Notes under the pieces: generated by a model
What the model was told of the DNA's origin: nothing
Database searches by the model: none
Seen by the model: only the letters and a program-made list of their open reading frames with translations
In this document: positions 1 to 5,796 of the stretch, one piece after another
How positions within the stretch are numbered: position 1 is the first letter of the stretch
Layout of the letters: each line of letters opens with the position of its first letter
Source of the DNA: Pseudomonadota bacterium
Lineage (GTDB): Bacteria; Pseudomonadota; Gammaproteobacteria; JAKAQQ01
Reading direction: 5' to 3'
NCBI GenBank assembly: GCA_021828425.1
Contig: JAKARN010000020.1
Span: 1 to 12,770 of the forward strand
DNA: 12,770 nt
Position numbers and translations under genes: made by a program

Positions 1-532
1 ATTCGGCGCTTGATCCGTCAGGGAAAGCCACGATCGTCACAAAGCCAAGCGGAGGATTTGCGGATGCCAGGTTGCTGTTGAGCCAAGTGCTCACAGCCGA
101 GGCCTGGGAGGTGCCGGTAAAGGTGTTGGCCACGCTCGTAGGGATGTGAACCAGCAACGAGGGTGCCAGTCTTGAAAAGGTATTCTGTTCCTCACCGGTC
201 GTCCCCGTCAGGTTGTCCCAGCTGATATCCCAGGTACAGGGGGCCCCATCCGCAGTCGAAATGCAGGGGCCGTGGGCGGTGATCATCGAAGCCAGTAACT
301 CATCCGGATTGAAGATCAAAAACATCACCTCCATTTTTTCTCCCGTCGAGGTATCGAAGTAGGCTCCCGATGGAATATTGCCCTGGGCATAGTCCTGGAA
401 CTGGGGCTCGGTCGAGCAGCTGGTACAAATGTCGGTAGCGACGTTGTCGGCCGCTTGGGCTGAGCTGATCGACCAGAGGGCCAGGATCAGGCCGAAGAGG
501 GAAATCAGAGAAAAAATCACGTGCTTTTTCAC
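1..532 (-). CDS. Exported Cys-containing protein of unknown function, N-terminal part (runs off left edge)
   Basis: I do not recognise this family. The GTG start at 532-530 is preceded by AAGGAG with 8 bases between, and there is no ATG in frame before the upstream TGA, so this start is well supported. The 177 visible codons begin with a clear Sec signal peptide: MKKH, a hydrophobic stretch at about residues 5-20, then SSAQA with probable cleavage after A27. The mature part has four cysteines (C36 and C39 as CTSC, C90, C99), suggesting disulfides or metal binding outside the cytoplasm. The rest is rich in Ser, Thr, Asp and Pro, with no repeats or membrane segments, and the C-terminus is missing. 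The sequence looks less GC-rich than the pil operon. It could be a periplasmic, surface or secreted protein. Coding potential is strong; function is unknown. Confidence 0.75.
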   Translation of the reverse strand, partial: MKKHVIFSLISLFGLILALWSISSAQAADNVATDICTSCSTEPQFQDYAQGNIPSGAYFDTSTGEKMEVMFLIFNPDELLASMITAHGPCISTADGAPCTWDISWDNLTGTTGEEQNTFSRLAPSLLVHIPTSVANTFTGTSQASAVSTWLNSNLASANPPLGFVTIVAFPDGSSAE

Positions 533-569
533 GACATAATCTCCTTTTGGTCCAGTGACATTTTCTGTC

Positions 570-587
570 TTGAGGCCGCTGCCTCAA
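570..587. promoter_or_regulatory. Perfect inverted repeat upstream of the exported-protein gene
   Basis: TTGAGGC, a CGCT loop, then GCCTCAA forms a perfect 7-bp stem. It lies 38 bases upstream of the GTG start at 532, in the promoter or leader region of the minus-strand gene. No T-run follows on either strand, so it is not a typical intrinsic terminator. It may be a repressor site or a leader hairpin; the sequence does not decide between them. Confidence 0.35.
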
Positions 588-683
588 CCATTCGCTCGAC
601 CATACCCCCGAGCTTTTGTCAAACGGTCGGGAGACGGTGCTTCCCTCCACAATCGCGCGCACTGGGGCTGCGCTTCATGCCTC

Positions 684-722
684 ATCAACCCGGGTGGAAA
701 TGGGACGTGCTCCTAGTTCATC
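684..722. repeat. Left copy of 39-base direct repeat; remnant of a yacG 3' end
   Basis: Aligned without gaps to 2008-2046, 32 of 39 bases match, including an identical 16-base core (ATCAACCCGGGTGGAA). Read on the minus strand it encodes DELGARPISTRVD followed by EA and a TGA stop at 677-675. The real YacG tail reads DEPAASPPSTRVD followed by RR and a stop at exactly the aligned position. No YacG body or zinc finger lies upstream of this copy, so it is a displaced 3' fragment. Together with the right copy it brackets the MNT/HEPN gene pair. An att-site reading is inference; the repeat itself is directly visible. Confidence 0.8.
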
Positions 723-825
723 TGCGCACTGTCTATGGGCCGAAGTCCGGCGGCTATGTCTTCTTCCGGTTTGGTCGATCCAGCTGACCTGTGGGGGACT
801 CTCCGATCCATTGGGTCTTGGCCAC

Positions 826-842
826 TTGATAATTGATATCAA
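826..842 (+). promoter_or_regulatory. Candidate -10 element within an AT-rich inverted repeat upstream of the MNT gene
   Basis: TTGATAATTGATATCAA contains the inverted repeat TTGATA/TATCAA with a 5-base spacer, and also the perfect palindrome TTGATATCAA at 833-842. GATAAT at 828-833 matches the -10 consensus at five of six positions and is about 32 bases from the ATG at 865. No good -35 box sits at the right distance. A repressor site on a weak or activator-dependent promoter would fit the winged-helix domain encoded just downstream. Confidence 0.4.
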
Positions 843-846
843 AAAA

Positions 847-881
847 GCCACAATTGTGATCAGGATGAATCCAATTGTGGC
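847..881 (+). promoter_or_regulatory. Inverted repeat spanning the MNT start codon (candidate operator)
   Basis: GCCACAATT at 847-855 is the exact reverse complement of AATTGTGGC at 873-881, with 17 bases between. CACAATTGTG at 849-858 is also a perfect 10-base palindrome. The ATG at 865 lies between the two arms, so a protein bound here, or an RNA hairpin with these 9-bp arms, could block expression. The wHTH domain of the downstream protein is the natural candidate binder, which would be autoregulation (inference). Confidence 0.45.
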
Positions 882-1482
882 CAAAGCCCCTGATCCCTCC
901 CCCCTGCGGGTCCTGCTGGGCGAATATCATTTGCGCCTGCTTGGGCTTCTGCTGTTGCGGCCTGAAGAGGATTTCCACCTCAGGGAGATCGAACGGCTAA
1001 CGCGGGTGCCGGCCAGCTCCGCCCGCCGTGAGTTACAGCGGTTCGCCGCTGCCGGATTGGTGCAGTCGCGTCGGGTCGGAAATCAGGTCCGTTATCAGGC
1101 GGTTCGCAGTTGCGTTGTTTATCACGAATTGGCCAGCATGTTGCGCAAAACCGTCGGCATGGCTGATTTGCTACGCGAGGCCTTAACCCCCCTGGAGGGG
1201 AAGATCAGGACCGCGTTTCTGTTCGGTTCGGCTGCACAAGGCAGAGAAGGACCGTACAGCGACATTGATTTGATGGTGATTGGCAATGTGAGCTTTGATG
1301 ACGTCGTGCAAGCCGTACATGGAGTACAAGGAAAGCTGGGCAGGGAGGTGAATCCGGTTATCTTGCGGCAGCGGGATTTCAAGGCGAAACTCGAGCGCCA
1401 GGACGCTTTTATTCACCGCGTGATGGCCGAACCCAAAATCGCGATCTTCGGAGTACCAGGTGAGTTTGGAAAACCTGCTTAA
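865..1482 (+). CDS. Winged-helix/minimal nucleotidyltransferase (MNT) fusion, putative antitoxin
   Basis: This is a 205-residue fusion. Residues about 18-85 look like a winged helix-turn-helix (LREIERLTRVPASSARRELQ as recognition region, wing RRVGNQVRYQA). Residues about 110-195 are a minimal nucleotidyltransferase with the polymerase-beta motif G121-S122 and D133-x-D135 (SDIDLMV). The third carboxylate position appears to be N163 (VNPVIL), a variant I recall from wHTH-linked MNT proteins. The C-terminal HRVMAEPKIAIFG is also typical. In studied MNT/HEPN pairs such as MntA/HepT, the MNT protein AMPylates and neutralises the HEPN partner. The gene overlaps the HEPN gene by 23 bases, so the two are very probably co-translated. 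The ATG at 865 is chosen because the domain starts soon after it and upstream in-frame sequence is unlike protein; its ribosome-binding site is poor. The wHTH suggests autoregulation through the palindromes at 826-881. Confidence 0.85.
   Translation: MNPIVAKAPDPSPLRVLLGEYHLRLLGLLLLRPEEDFHLREIERLTRVPASSARRELQRFAAAGLVQSRRVGNQVRYQAVRSCVVYHELASMLRKTVGMADLLREALTPLEGKIRTAFLFGSAAQGREGPYSDIDLMVIGNVSFDDVVQAVHGVQGKLGREVNPVILRQRDFKAKLERQDAFIHRVMAEPKIAIFGVPGEFGKPA
1450..1462 (+). promoter_or_regulatory. Ribosome-binding site and GTG start of the HEPN gene
   Basis: GGAG at 1450-1453, a 6-base spacer, then GTG at 1460-1462 set the start of the HEPN gene inside the 3' end of the MNT gene. This allows coupled translation in a different frame. 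Confidence 0.6.
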
Positions 1483-1903
1483 GACCGGCCAGATCAAGGG
1501 GCAGGCTCCAAATAAACAGCAGGTTGCCAAGCTGCTGGCTGCGGCTGCTCGAAATCTCCGCGACGCTCATGTGAAGGCAAACAGTCCCGAGACGCGCTTC
1601 GACGTTGCCTATAAGGCCATGATGCAATCTGCGCTCACTGCCATGCAGGCATGCGGTTATCAACCGGATGCAAAACGTCCAGGTCACCATGCAACCGTGA
1701 TCCAGTCCTTGCCCCTGACTTTGGGGATCGACAAAGAGCGCATCCTCGTGCTCGACAAATTGCGCATGAAACGCAATGCCTCTGACTATACCGGCGATGA
1801 CCTGGATGAAGTGTCCGTAAAGGCCTGTATCACCGAAGCTCAAAAGTTGTTGGCTGGGGTGAAGGTCTGGCTCAAAATGACCCACCCAGATCTTGTTGAT
1901 TGA
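1460..1903 (+). CDS. HEPN-domain protein, putative toxin of the MNT/HEPN pair
   Basis: The protein has 147 residues, mostly helical and without a signal peptide. The N-terminal helices (KLLAAAARNLRDA) and the stretch R46-FDVAYKAMMQSALTAMQA are typical of HEPN four-helix bundles. The late motif is R105-N-A-S-D-Y110. In active HEPN ribonucleases this site normally reads R-(polar)-x3-H, so Tyr replaces the catalytic His. In HepT proteins (R-x4-H-x-Y) the Tyr is the AMPylation target, and Y110 could play that role, with S108 then in place of His. Either way a canonical catalytic His is absent, and RNase activity should not be assumed. It follows the MNT gene with overlap, the usual antitoxin-toxin arrangement. 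A non-toxic accessory or substrate-binding role is the alternative. Confidence 0.8.
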   Translation: MSLENLLKTGQIKGQAPNKQQVAKLLAAAARNLRDAHVKANSPETRFDVAYKAMMQSALTAMQACGYQPDAKRPGHHATVIQSLPLTLGIDKERILVLDKLRMKRNASDYTGDDLDEVSVKACITEAQKLLAGVKVWLKMTHPDLVD

Positions 1904-1947
1904 AAGTGCATCCAGCGAATATTCTTTGACCCTATGTGAAGGAAACG

Positions 1948-1981
1948 GCAGGTCTCTTTTCTCGCAAGGTCAAGAGTCTGC
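1948..1981. terminator. Weak hairpin between the converging HEPN and yacG genes
   Basis: GCAG and CTCTT (1948-1958) can pair with AAGAG and CTGC (1972-1981) around a small internal loop, leaving a 13-base loop. It lies in the 95-base gap between two converging genes, where a bidirectional terminator is expected. The stem is imperfect and no clear T-run follows it, so confidence is low. Confidence 0.2.
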
Positions 1982-1998
1982 ACTTTGGGAGAATCCCC

Positions 1999-2229
1999 TC
2001 AGCGGCGATCAACCCGGGTGGAAGGGGGGCTTGCTGCCGGTTCATCCGGCGTGTCCTCCCCAGTGGATGCAGGATCCGGCTCGACGGGAATGCGGTGGGT
2101 TTCGGAGAACCACCCCCAGAGATCAACCAGGCGGCAGCGCTCGGAACAGAACGGCCGGGCCGCGGGATCCGTCGAATCGCCGGGTGCTTTTCCGCAGGTC
2201 GGGCAGCGGGGGTGGAGGGAGTCGGCCAC
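1999..2229 (-). CDS. yacG: YacG-family DNA gyrase inhibitor (zinc-binding)
   Basis: This is a 76-residue protein. The YacG zinc finger is complete: C9-P-T-C12 and C28-S-E-R-C32, followed by the signature RLVDLWGWFSE. E. coli YacG binds GyrB and inhibits gyrase; the remainder here is an acidic, Pro-rich tail that is probably disordered. The GTG at 2229 is chosen because it lies 4 bases after the zapD stop and gives the usual short N-terminus; an in-frame GTG at 2271 would overlap zapD by 38 bases. Neither start has a strong ribosome-binding site. It is last in the pilB-to-yacG operon, where it is commonly found. Its final 39 coding bases before Arg-Arg-stop are the right copy of a direct repeat also found at 684-722, so the C-terminus may have been replaced by an insertion. 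Confidence 0.88.
   Translation of the reverse strand: MADSLHPRCPTCGKAPGDSTDPAARPFCSERCRLVDLWGWFSETHRIPVEPDPASTGEDTPDEPAASPPSTRVDRR
2008..2046. repeat. Right copy of 39-base direct repeat, inside the 3' end of yacG
   Basis: Matches 684-722 at 32 of 39 positions, with the 16-base identical core at 2008-2023. All seven mismatches lie on the yacG-body side of the core. Here the repeat is part of an intact gene, encoding DEPAASPPSTRVD on the minus strand. Repeat starts are 1324 bases apart. Confidence 0.8.
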
Positions 2230-2233
2230 GGGC

Positions 2234-3028
2234 TCAGAGCTGGCAGTGCTGGAGATTCCAGCGAACCTCACGCCGGAAGGGCTCCGGTCGTTCGCAGGGA
2301 TCGGGTTGCGTGAGGAAACGGACGAACAGCCGGTGGCGGCTGGCGCTGACTTCGGGAAAGCAGGGCAGTGCCGCGGGCAGGCCGATCCGGATCAGGCTCA
2401 CCGAACTGAGCGCGCCCAGGTCTTCCTCGAACCCCCCTACGGGGGACTCTTGCGGTGTGAAGGGGGCGCTTTCCCGGAGGAGTTTGAGATAGAAACGGAC
2501 GGCATCCGCGATCGGTTCGAGTTCCATGTACCAACCGGCCAGGAGCTCCTGCCGTCTTTGTGCTTCCGTCTGGATCCAGTGGGCATAGGCGGGCACTTCG
2601 AAGGGAGCGGCGCCGCCCGGAACCGCAGAGCGGCTTTTCACGAGATTGAGCAGTTCGCAACGACGCAGGCTCTCGCCCATCCGGGTCTCGTTTTCGAGCA
2701 GTCGCCGGCTTTTTTGGGAAAACTCGCCCAAGAGGCGTTCGAGACGGGCCGCATCGACCAGAGGCCGCGTCCGGAGCGGATTCCAGGCCTGCTGGACGCG
2801 TTCGAACTCACGCAGGATCTCCTTGCGGACGTCTCCCCGGAGCAGGAGATTCTCGATCTGGAGCAGGTTGTCCAGGCGGGCATGATCCATCGCCACCCCG
2901 GGGGTTCCGCTCTCCTCCTGGCCGAGGATGAACAGCCACTCCAGGCGCAGGAACAGCCGGATCCTTTCGTTCAGCGGATGCTCGAAGACGCAAGCCCCGC
3001 CGGGGGCGGGGTCAGCCGGCTGGGACAT
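2234..3028 (-). CDS. zapD: Cell division protein ZapD (YacF family, DUF1342)
   Basis: ZapD is a cytoplasmic protein that binds and bundles FtsZ filaments at the division ring. The 264-residue product is slightly longer than the E. coli protein (247). It carries the family's opening signature V14-FEHPLNERIRLFLRLEWLF near residues 14-33 and later typical segments (ENLLLRGDVRKEILREFER; GWYMELEPIADAVRFYLKLLRES). The sequence is largely helical, with no membrane segment. The ATG at 3028 is chosen because it puts the conserved segment at the usual place; an open frame continues upstream inside coaE, but that extension is not family-like. It overlaps the coaE end by 17 bases and is followed by yacG after 4 bases, so translation is probably coupled. 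The coaE-zapD-yacG order matches gammaproteobacterial genomes. Confidence 0.93.
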   Translation of the reverse strand: MSQPADPAPGGACVFEHPLNERIRLFLRLEWLFILGQEESGTPGVAMDHARLDNLLQIENLLLRGDVRKEILREFERVQQAWNPLRTRPLVDAARLERLLGEFSQKSRRLLENETRMGESLRRCELLNLVKSRSAVPGGAAPFEVPAYAHWIQTEAQRRQELLAGWYMELEPIADAVRFYLKLLRESAPFTPQESPVGGFEEDLGALSSVSLIRIGLPAALPCFPEVSASRHRLFVRFLTQPDPCERPEPFRREVRWNLQHCQL

Positions 3029-3662
3029 CGGGGGATTCCAGGGGCCGGTTCCGGGCGCGTTGGGTATAGTCACCCACAAGCTTCCGTGCGGATTCAGCGA
3101 GCTCACCGAGCCCGGATTCGTTGACCACGAGGTCGTCGGCCCGCCTCAGTCGCGTCTTTCTTGACGATTGAAGTGCGAGAAGCCGTTCGGCCTCGGCCTG
3201 CTCCATCTGGTCACGGACCATGAGCCTCCCGATCTGGAGGTGTTCACAGCAGTCGACGACGAGCACCCGGTCGAGCGTCAGGGAGGCTGGAGGCGTTCCG
3301 ATTTCGGTGAGCAGCGGGATCACACAGAGCACCCAGTCGGCCTCCGGGTAGGAGGCCATCTCGGATTCGAGCCGCGCCCAGATCAGGGGATGGAGGAGGG
3401 ATTCCACGCGGTGGCGGAGGCCGGGATCGTCCGTCATCGCGAACCGCAGCTGTCGCCGGTCGAGCCGGCCGTCCGCATCGAAAAACCCCCGATCCAGGTT
3501 TTCCCGGAGACGACGGTCGCCGGGCTCATTCGGAAGCGTGAGCTCGCGGGAGATCCTGTCGCTGTCCACGACCGGAATCTGGTGTCCGGCCATGAGGGCG
3601 GCCAGTGTGGTTTTCCCGCTGGCGATCCCCCCGGTCAGGGCTACGGTCCAGGGCCGCCTCAT
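3012..3662 (-). CDS. coaE: Dephospho-CoA kinase
   Basis: Catalyses the last step of coenzyme A synthesis, ATP-dependent phosphorylation of dephospho-CoA at the ribose 3'-OH, in the cytoplasm. The 216 residues have the expected length. The P-loop is G11-G-I-A-S-G-K-T18, the substrate-binding DSD is at residues 33-35 in the VVDSDRISREL segment, and the later LLHPLIWARLE and DRVLVVDC stretches are typical. The ATG at 3662 forms an ATGA overlap with the pilD stop, so re-initiation after pilD is likely; there is no good ribosome-binding site. The reading frame stays open upstream to beyond 4200, but that sequence lies across pilD and is not part of the protein. The pilD-coaE link is a conserved operon arrangement. 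Confidence 0.96.
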   Translation of the reverse strand: MRRPWTVALTGGIASGKTTLAALMAGHQIPVVDSDRISRELTLPNEPGDRRLRENLDRGFFDADGRLDRRQLRFAMTDDPGLRHRVESLLHPLIWARLESEMASYPEADWVLCVIPLLTEIGTPPASLTLDRVLVVDCCEHLQIGRLMVRDQMEQAEAERLLALQSSRKTRLRRADDLVVNESGLGELAESARKLVGDYTQRARNRPLESPDVPAG

Positions 3663-4522
3663 GCCGGGTGGATCAGGTGGAGCCAGAACTTGAGGAGGAA
3701 TCCTCCGTAGGCCAGGCTGACCAGTCCGGCACCGGCCAGGAAAGGGCCGAAGGGCATGGGTTGGCCGCGCCGGTGGTGCCCGGTCAGGATCAGGAGGATG
3801 CCGGTCAGGGCACCGATCACGGAGGCCAGCAGGATCACGACGATGAGGCTTTCCGCACCCAGCCAGGCGCCGAGCAGGGACAGGAGCTTGAAGTCGCCGT
3901 AACCCAGGCCCTCCTTTCCGGTGAGGAGCCGGAAGCTCTGGTAGACCACCCACAGGAAGACGTAGCCCAGGATGGCGCCCCAGAGCGCCGATCTCAGGGG
4001 GACGAACAGCCCCCCGCTGTTCAGGGCCAGTCCGAGCCAGATCCCCGGCAGGGTGATGGCATCCGGGAGGATCTGGTGGTCGAGATCGATGAGCGCGAGG
4101 GTGATGAGCATCCAGAAGAGCAGCATGGCGCCGATGGCCTGGAGCGGAGCGGCGAAACCCAGGGCGCAGAGGACGGTGCCTGCCCCCGAGGCGAGTTCGA
4201 CCAGAGGATAACGGAGGCTGATCCGGGCCTTGCATTCATGGCAGCGACCGCCCAGAAGAATCCAGCTCACGACCGGGATGTTGGCCCACGGCGGGATCGG
4301 CCGCCCGCACACCGGGCAATGGGACCCCGGCCGGGCCAGATTGTAGGGCGGGGCCGTCTCCGGAGGGAGGGTTCCCGAAGCCTCGGCGCATTCCCGGTGC
4401 CACCGCCGTTCCAGCATGCGGGGCAGGCGATGGATCACGACGTTGAGAAAGCTGCCCACCACGAGGCCCACGAGGCCCGCCGAGACGAGGTACCACACCC
4501 GGAGCGCGCTCTCTCCGGACAT
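3659..4522 (-). CDS. pilD: Type IV prepilin peptidase / N-methyltransferase
   Basis: This inner-membrane aspartic protease removes the leader of type IV prepilins (and type II secretion pseudopilins) and methylates the new N-terminal residue. The 287 residues contain the cytoplasmic zinc site C69-x2-C72 and C94-x2-C97 (CPVCGRPIPPWANIPVVSW), catalytic D146 in ALIDLDHQILPD, and the second catalytic D210 in GLGYGDFKLL. Seven to eight hydrophobic segments are visible. The first is at residues 9-31, ending in GSFLNVVIHRLP, a family signature. The ATG at 4522 is used; an adjacent GTG at 4525 is possible. It starts 49 bases after pilC and overlaps coaE by 4 bases. Both the methylation zinc domain and the protease site look intact, so it is probably bifunctional. 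Confidence 0.96.
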   Translation of the reverse strand: MSGESALRVWYLVSAGLVGLVVGSFLNVVIHRLPRMLERRWHRECAEASGTLPPETAPPYNLARPGSHCPVCGRPIPPWANIPVVSWILLGGRCHECKARISLRYPLVELASGAGTVLCALGFAAPLQAIGAMLLFWMLITLALIDLDHQILPDAITLPGIWLGLALNSGGLFVPLRSALWGAILGYVFLWVVYQSFRLLTGKEGLGYGDFKLLSLLGAWLGAESLIVVILLASVIGALTGILLILTGHHRRGQPMPFGPFLAGAGLVSLAYGGFLLKFWLHLIHPA

Positions 4523-4571
4523 CACGGGACGAGGGGGGATCGGGCGGGAGACCGGTGCATGAGGAGCGGGT

Positions 4572-5789
4572 TCAGACGACGGAGCCCAGCTTGAAGATCG
4601 GCAGGTACATGGCCACCACGAGTGAGCCCACGATGATCCCCAGAACCACGATGATGATGGGTTCGATGAGCGTGCTCAGGGATTCGACGGCGTTGTCGAC
4701 CTCGGCCTCGTAGATGACCGCCACCTTGTTCGCCATCTCCTGGATCTTGCCGGACTGTTCCCCGATGGCGATCATCTGGATGACCGCGTTGGGAAAGAGA
4801 TCGGTCTGCTTCATCGATTCGTTGAGCGCGCGCCCCGTGGCCACCTGGTCGTGGATCATCCGGATGCCGTTCTCGTAGACCCGGTTTCCGCTCGTGCCGG
4901 CGATGGTGTCCAGGGCCTCGACCATCGGGACCCCGGCACCGTACATGGTGGCCAGCGAGCGGCAAAACCGGGCGATGATGGCCTTCTGCAGGATGCCGCC
5001 CATGACGGGAATGCGGAGCAGCGTCCGGTCCACCCACAGGCGGAAATCATCCGACCGCCGGTAGAGGGCCATGATTCCCGCCACGATCCCGCCGATCACG
5101 AGGAGATAGACCGGCGCATAGGTGCGCACGCTCTCGGACAGGTCGATCACCATGCGGGTGTAGGCGGGCAGGGAGGCGCCAAAACCGTTGAAGAGCTTCT
5201 GGAACTCGGGAATCACGAAGACCAGCATCACGGTCATCACGAGGATGGCCACGGCGATCACCGAGGCCGGGTAGATCATGGCCTTCTTGATCTTGGCCTT
5301 GATGTATTCCATCTTTTCCTTGTAGGTCGCGATGCTGTCGAGCAGCTGCTCCAGCTTGCCGGAGCCCTCGCCGGCGGCCACCAGGTTGACAAACAGGTAG
5401 TCGAAGTACTTGGGATGCTGTTCCATGGCCTTGGCCAGGGAAACCCCGCTCGTCACCTGGTTCTGGATCGCCTCGACCATGCGCCGCATGCGGGGGTTGT
5501 CGTCGCTCGTCGAGATGATGCCGAGCGCCTGGACCATCGGCACGCCGGCGCCCGTGAGTGTGGCCAGCTGGCGGGTGAAGTTGGCGATGTCCCGCGGCCG
5601 GATCCGCCGCCCGCGGTGTTTGATGGTCCGCTCCCGCCGGATACGGGTCACGGTGATGCCCTGGTTGCGGAGCTGGCTGCGCAGCAGGGCTTCCGCCGAT
5701 GAGGTGTCGCGACCGCGGACGGACCGGCCCTGCCGGTCGCGGCCCTCCCAGCGGAATCTCACGGGCTGGATGCTTGGTTTGGTCGCCAT
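4572..5789 (-). CDS. pilC: Type IV pilus inner-membrane platform protein PilC
   Basis: PilC is the inner-membrane platform on which PilB acts during pilus assembly. The 405 residues (the family is about 400) contain two T2SSF domains, visible as an internal duplication: GAGVPMVQAL at 80-89 and GAGVPMVEAL at 284-293, with GEGSGKL at 140-146 mirrored by GEQSGKI at 343-349. Three membrane segments lie at about 171-193, 224-243 and 374-396. The basic N-terminus (residues 9-65, FRWEGRDRQGRSVRG) is the usual lead-in. The ATG at 5789 follows the pilB stop by 7 bases; only a weak AGGCGA precedes it, so translation is likely coupled to pilB. No anomalies seen. Confidence 0.97.
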   Translation of the reverse strand: MATKPSIQPVRFRWEGRDRQGRSVRGRDTSSAEALLRSQLRNQGITVTRIRRERTIKHRGRRIRPRDIANFTRQLATLTGAGVPMVQALGIISTSDDNPRMRRMVEAIQNQVTSGVSLAKAMEQHPKYFDYLFVNLVAAGEGSGKLEQLLDSIATYKEKMEYIKAKIKKAMIYPASVIAVAILVMTVMLVFVIPEFQKLFNGFGASLPAYTRMVIDLSESVRTYAPVYLLVIGGIVAGIMALYRRSDDFRLWVDRTLLRIPVMGGILQKAIIARFCRSLATMYGAGVPMVEALDTIAGTSGNRVYENGIRMIHDQVATGRALNESMKQTDLFPNAVIQMIAIGEQSGKIQEMANKVAVIYEAEVDNAVESLSTLIEPIIIVVLGIIVGSLVVAMYLPIFKLGSVV

Positions 5790-5796
5790 CGGTCGC

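Larger units (their letters stand above)
533..864. other. Non-coding stretch between the exported-protein gene and the MNT gene
   Basis: No convincing gene was found here; open frames across it lack ribosome-binding sites and recognisable motifs. It holds the ribosome-binding site of the left gene (AAGGAG, minus strand, about 541-546), a perfect hairpin at 570-587, a remnant of a yacG 3' end at 675-722, and AT-rich palindromes just before the MNT gene at 826-881. Confidence 0.6.

Noticed and set aside
617..622. TTGACA (minus strand) as a -35 box for the exported-protein gene
   Set aside because: There is no -10-like hexamer at 16-18 bases; the nearest candidate, TATGGT, is only 12 bases away.
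607..631. CCCGA/TCGGG inverted repeat as a terminator
   Set aside because: Only 5 bp with a 15-base loop and no T-run, so not distinguishable from chance in GC-rich DNA.
616..864. Upstream extension of the MNT reading frame
   Set aside because: It has no ribosome-binding site and no domain similarity, and it crosses the yacG remnant and the AT-rich palindromes. The ATG at 865 fits the wHTH domain start.
675..884. Minus-strand open frame with a hydrophobic N-terminus, as a small membrane protein
   Set aside because: Its start lies inside the MNT gene and there is no ribosome-binding site. Its last residues are explained as the yacG 3' remnant.
2230..2271. Longer yacG N-terminus from GTG at 2271
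   Set aside because: It would overlap zapD by 38 bases and add residues that YacG proteins normally lack. It cannot be excluded, since neither start has a strong ribosome-binding site.
3663..4235. Upstream extension of the coaE reading frame
   Set aside because: The extension lies across pilD and is Pro/Arg-rich without family similarity. The ATG at 3662 gives a normal-length enzyme with the P-loop near the N-terminus.
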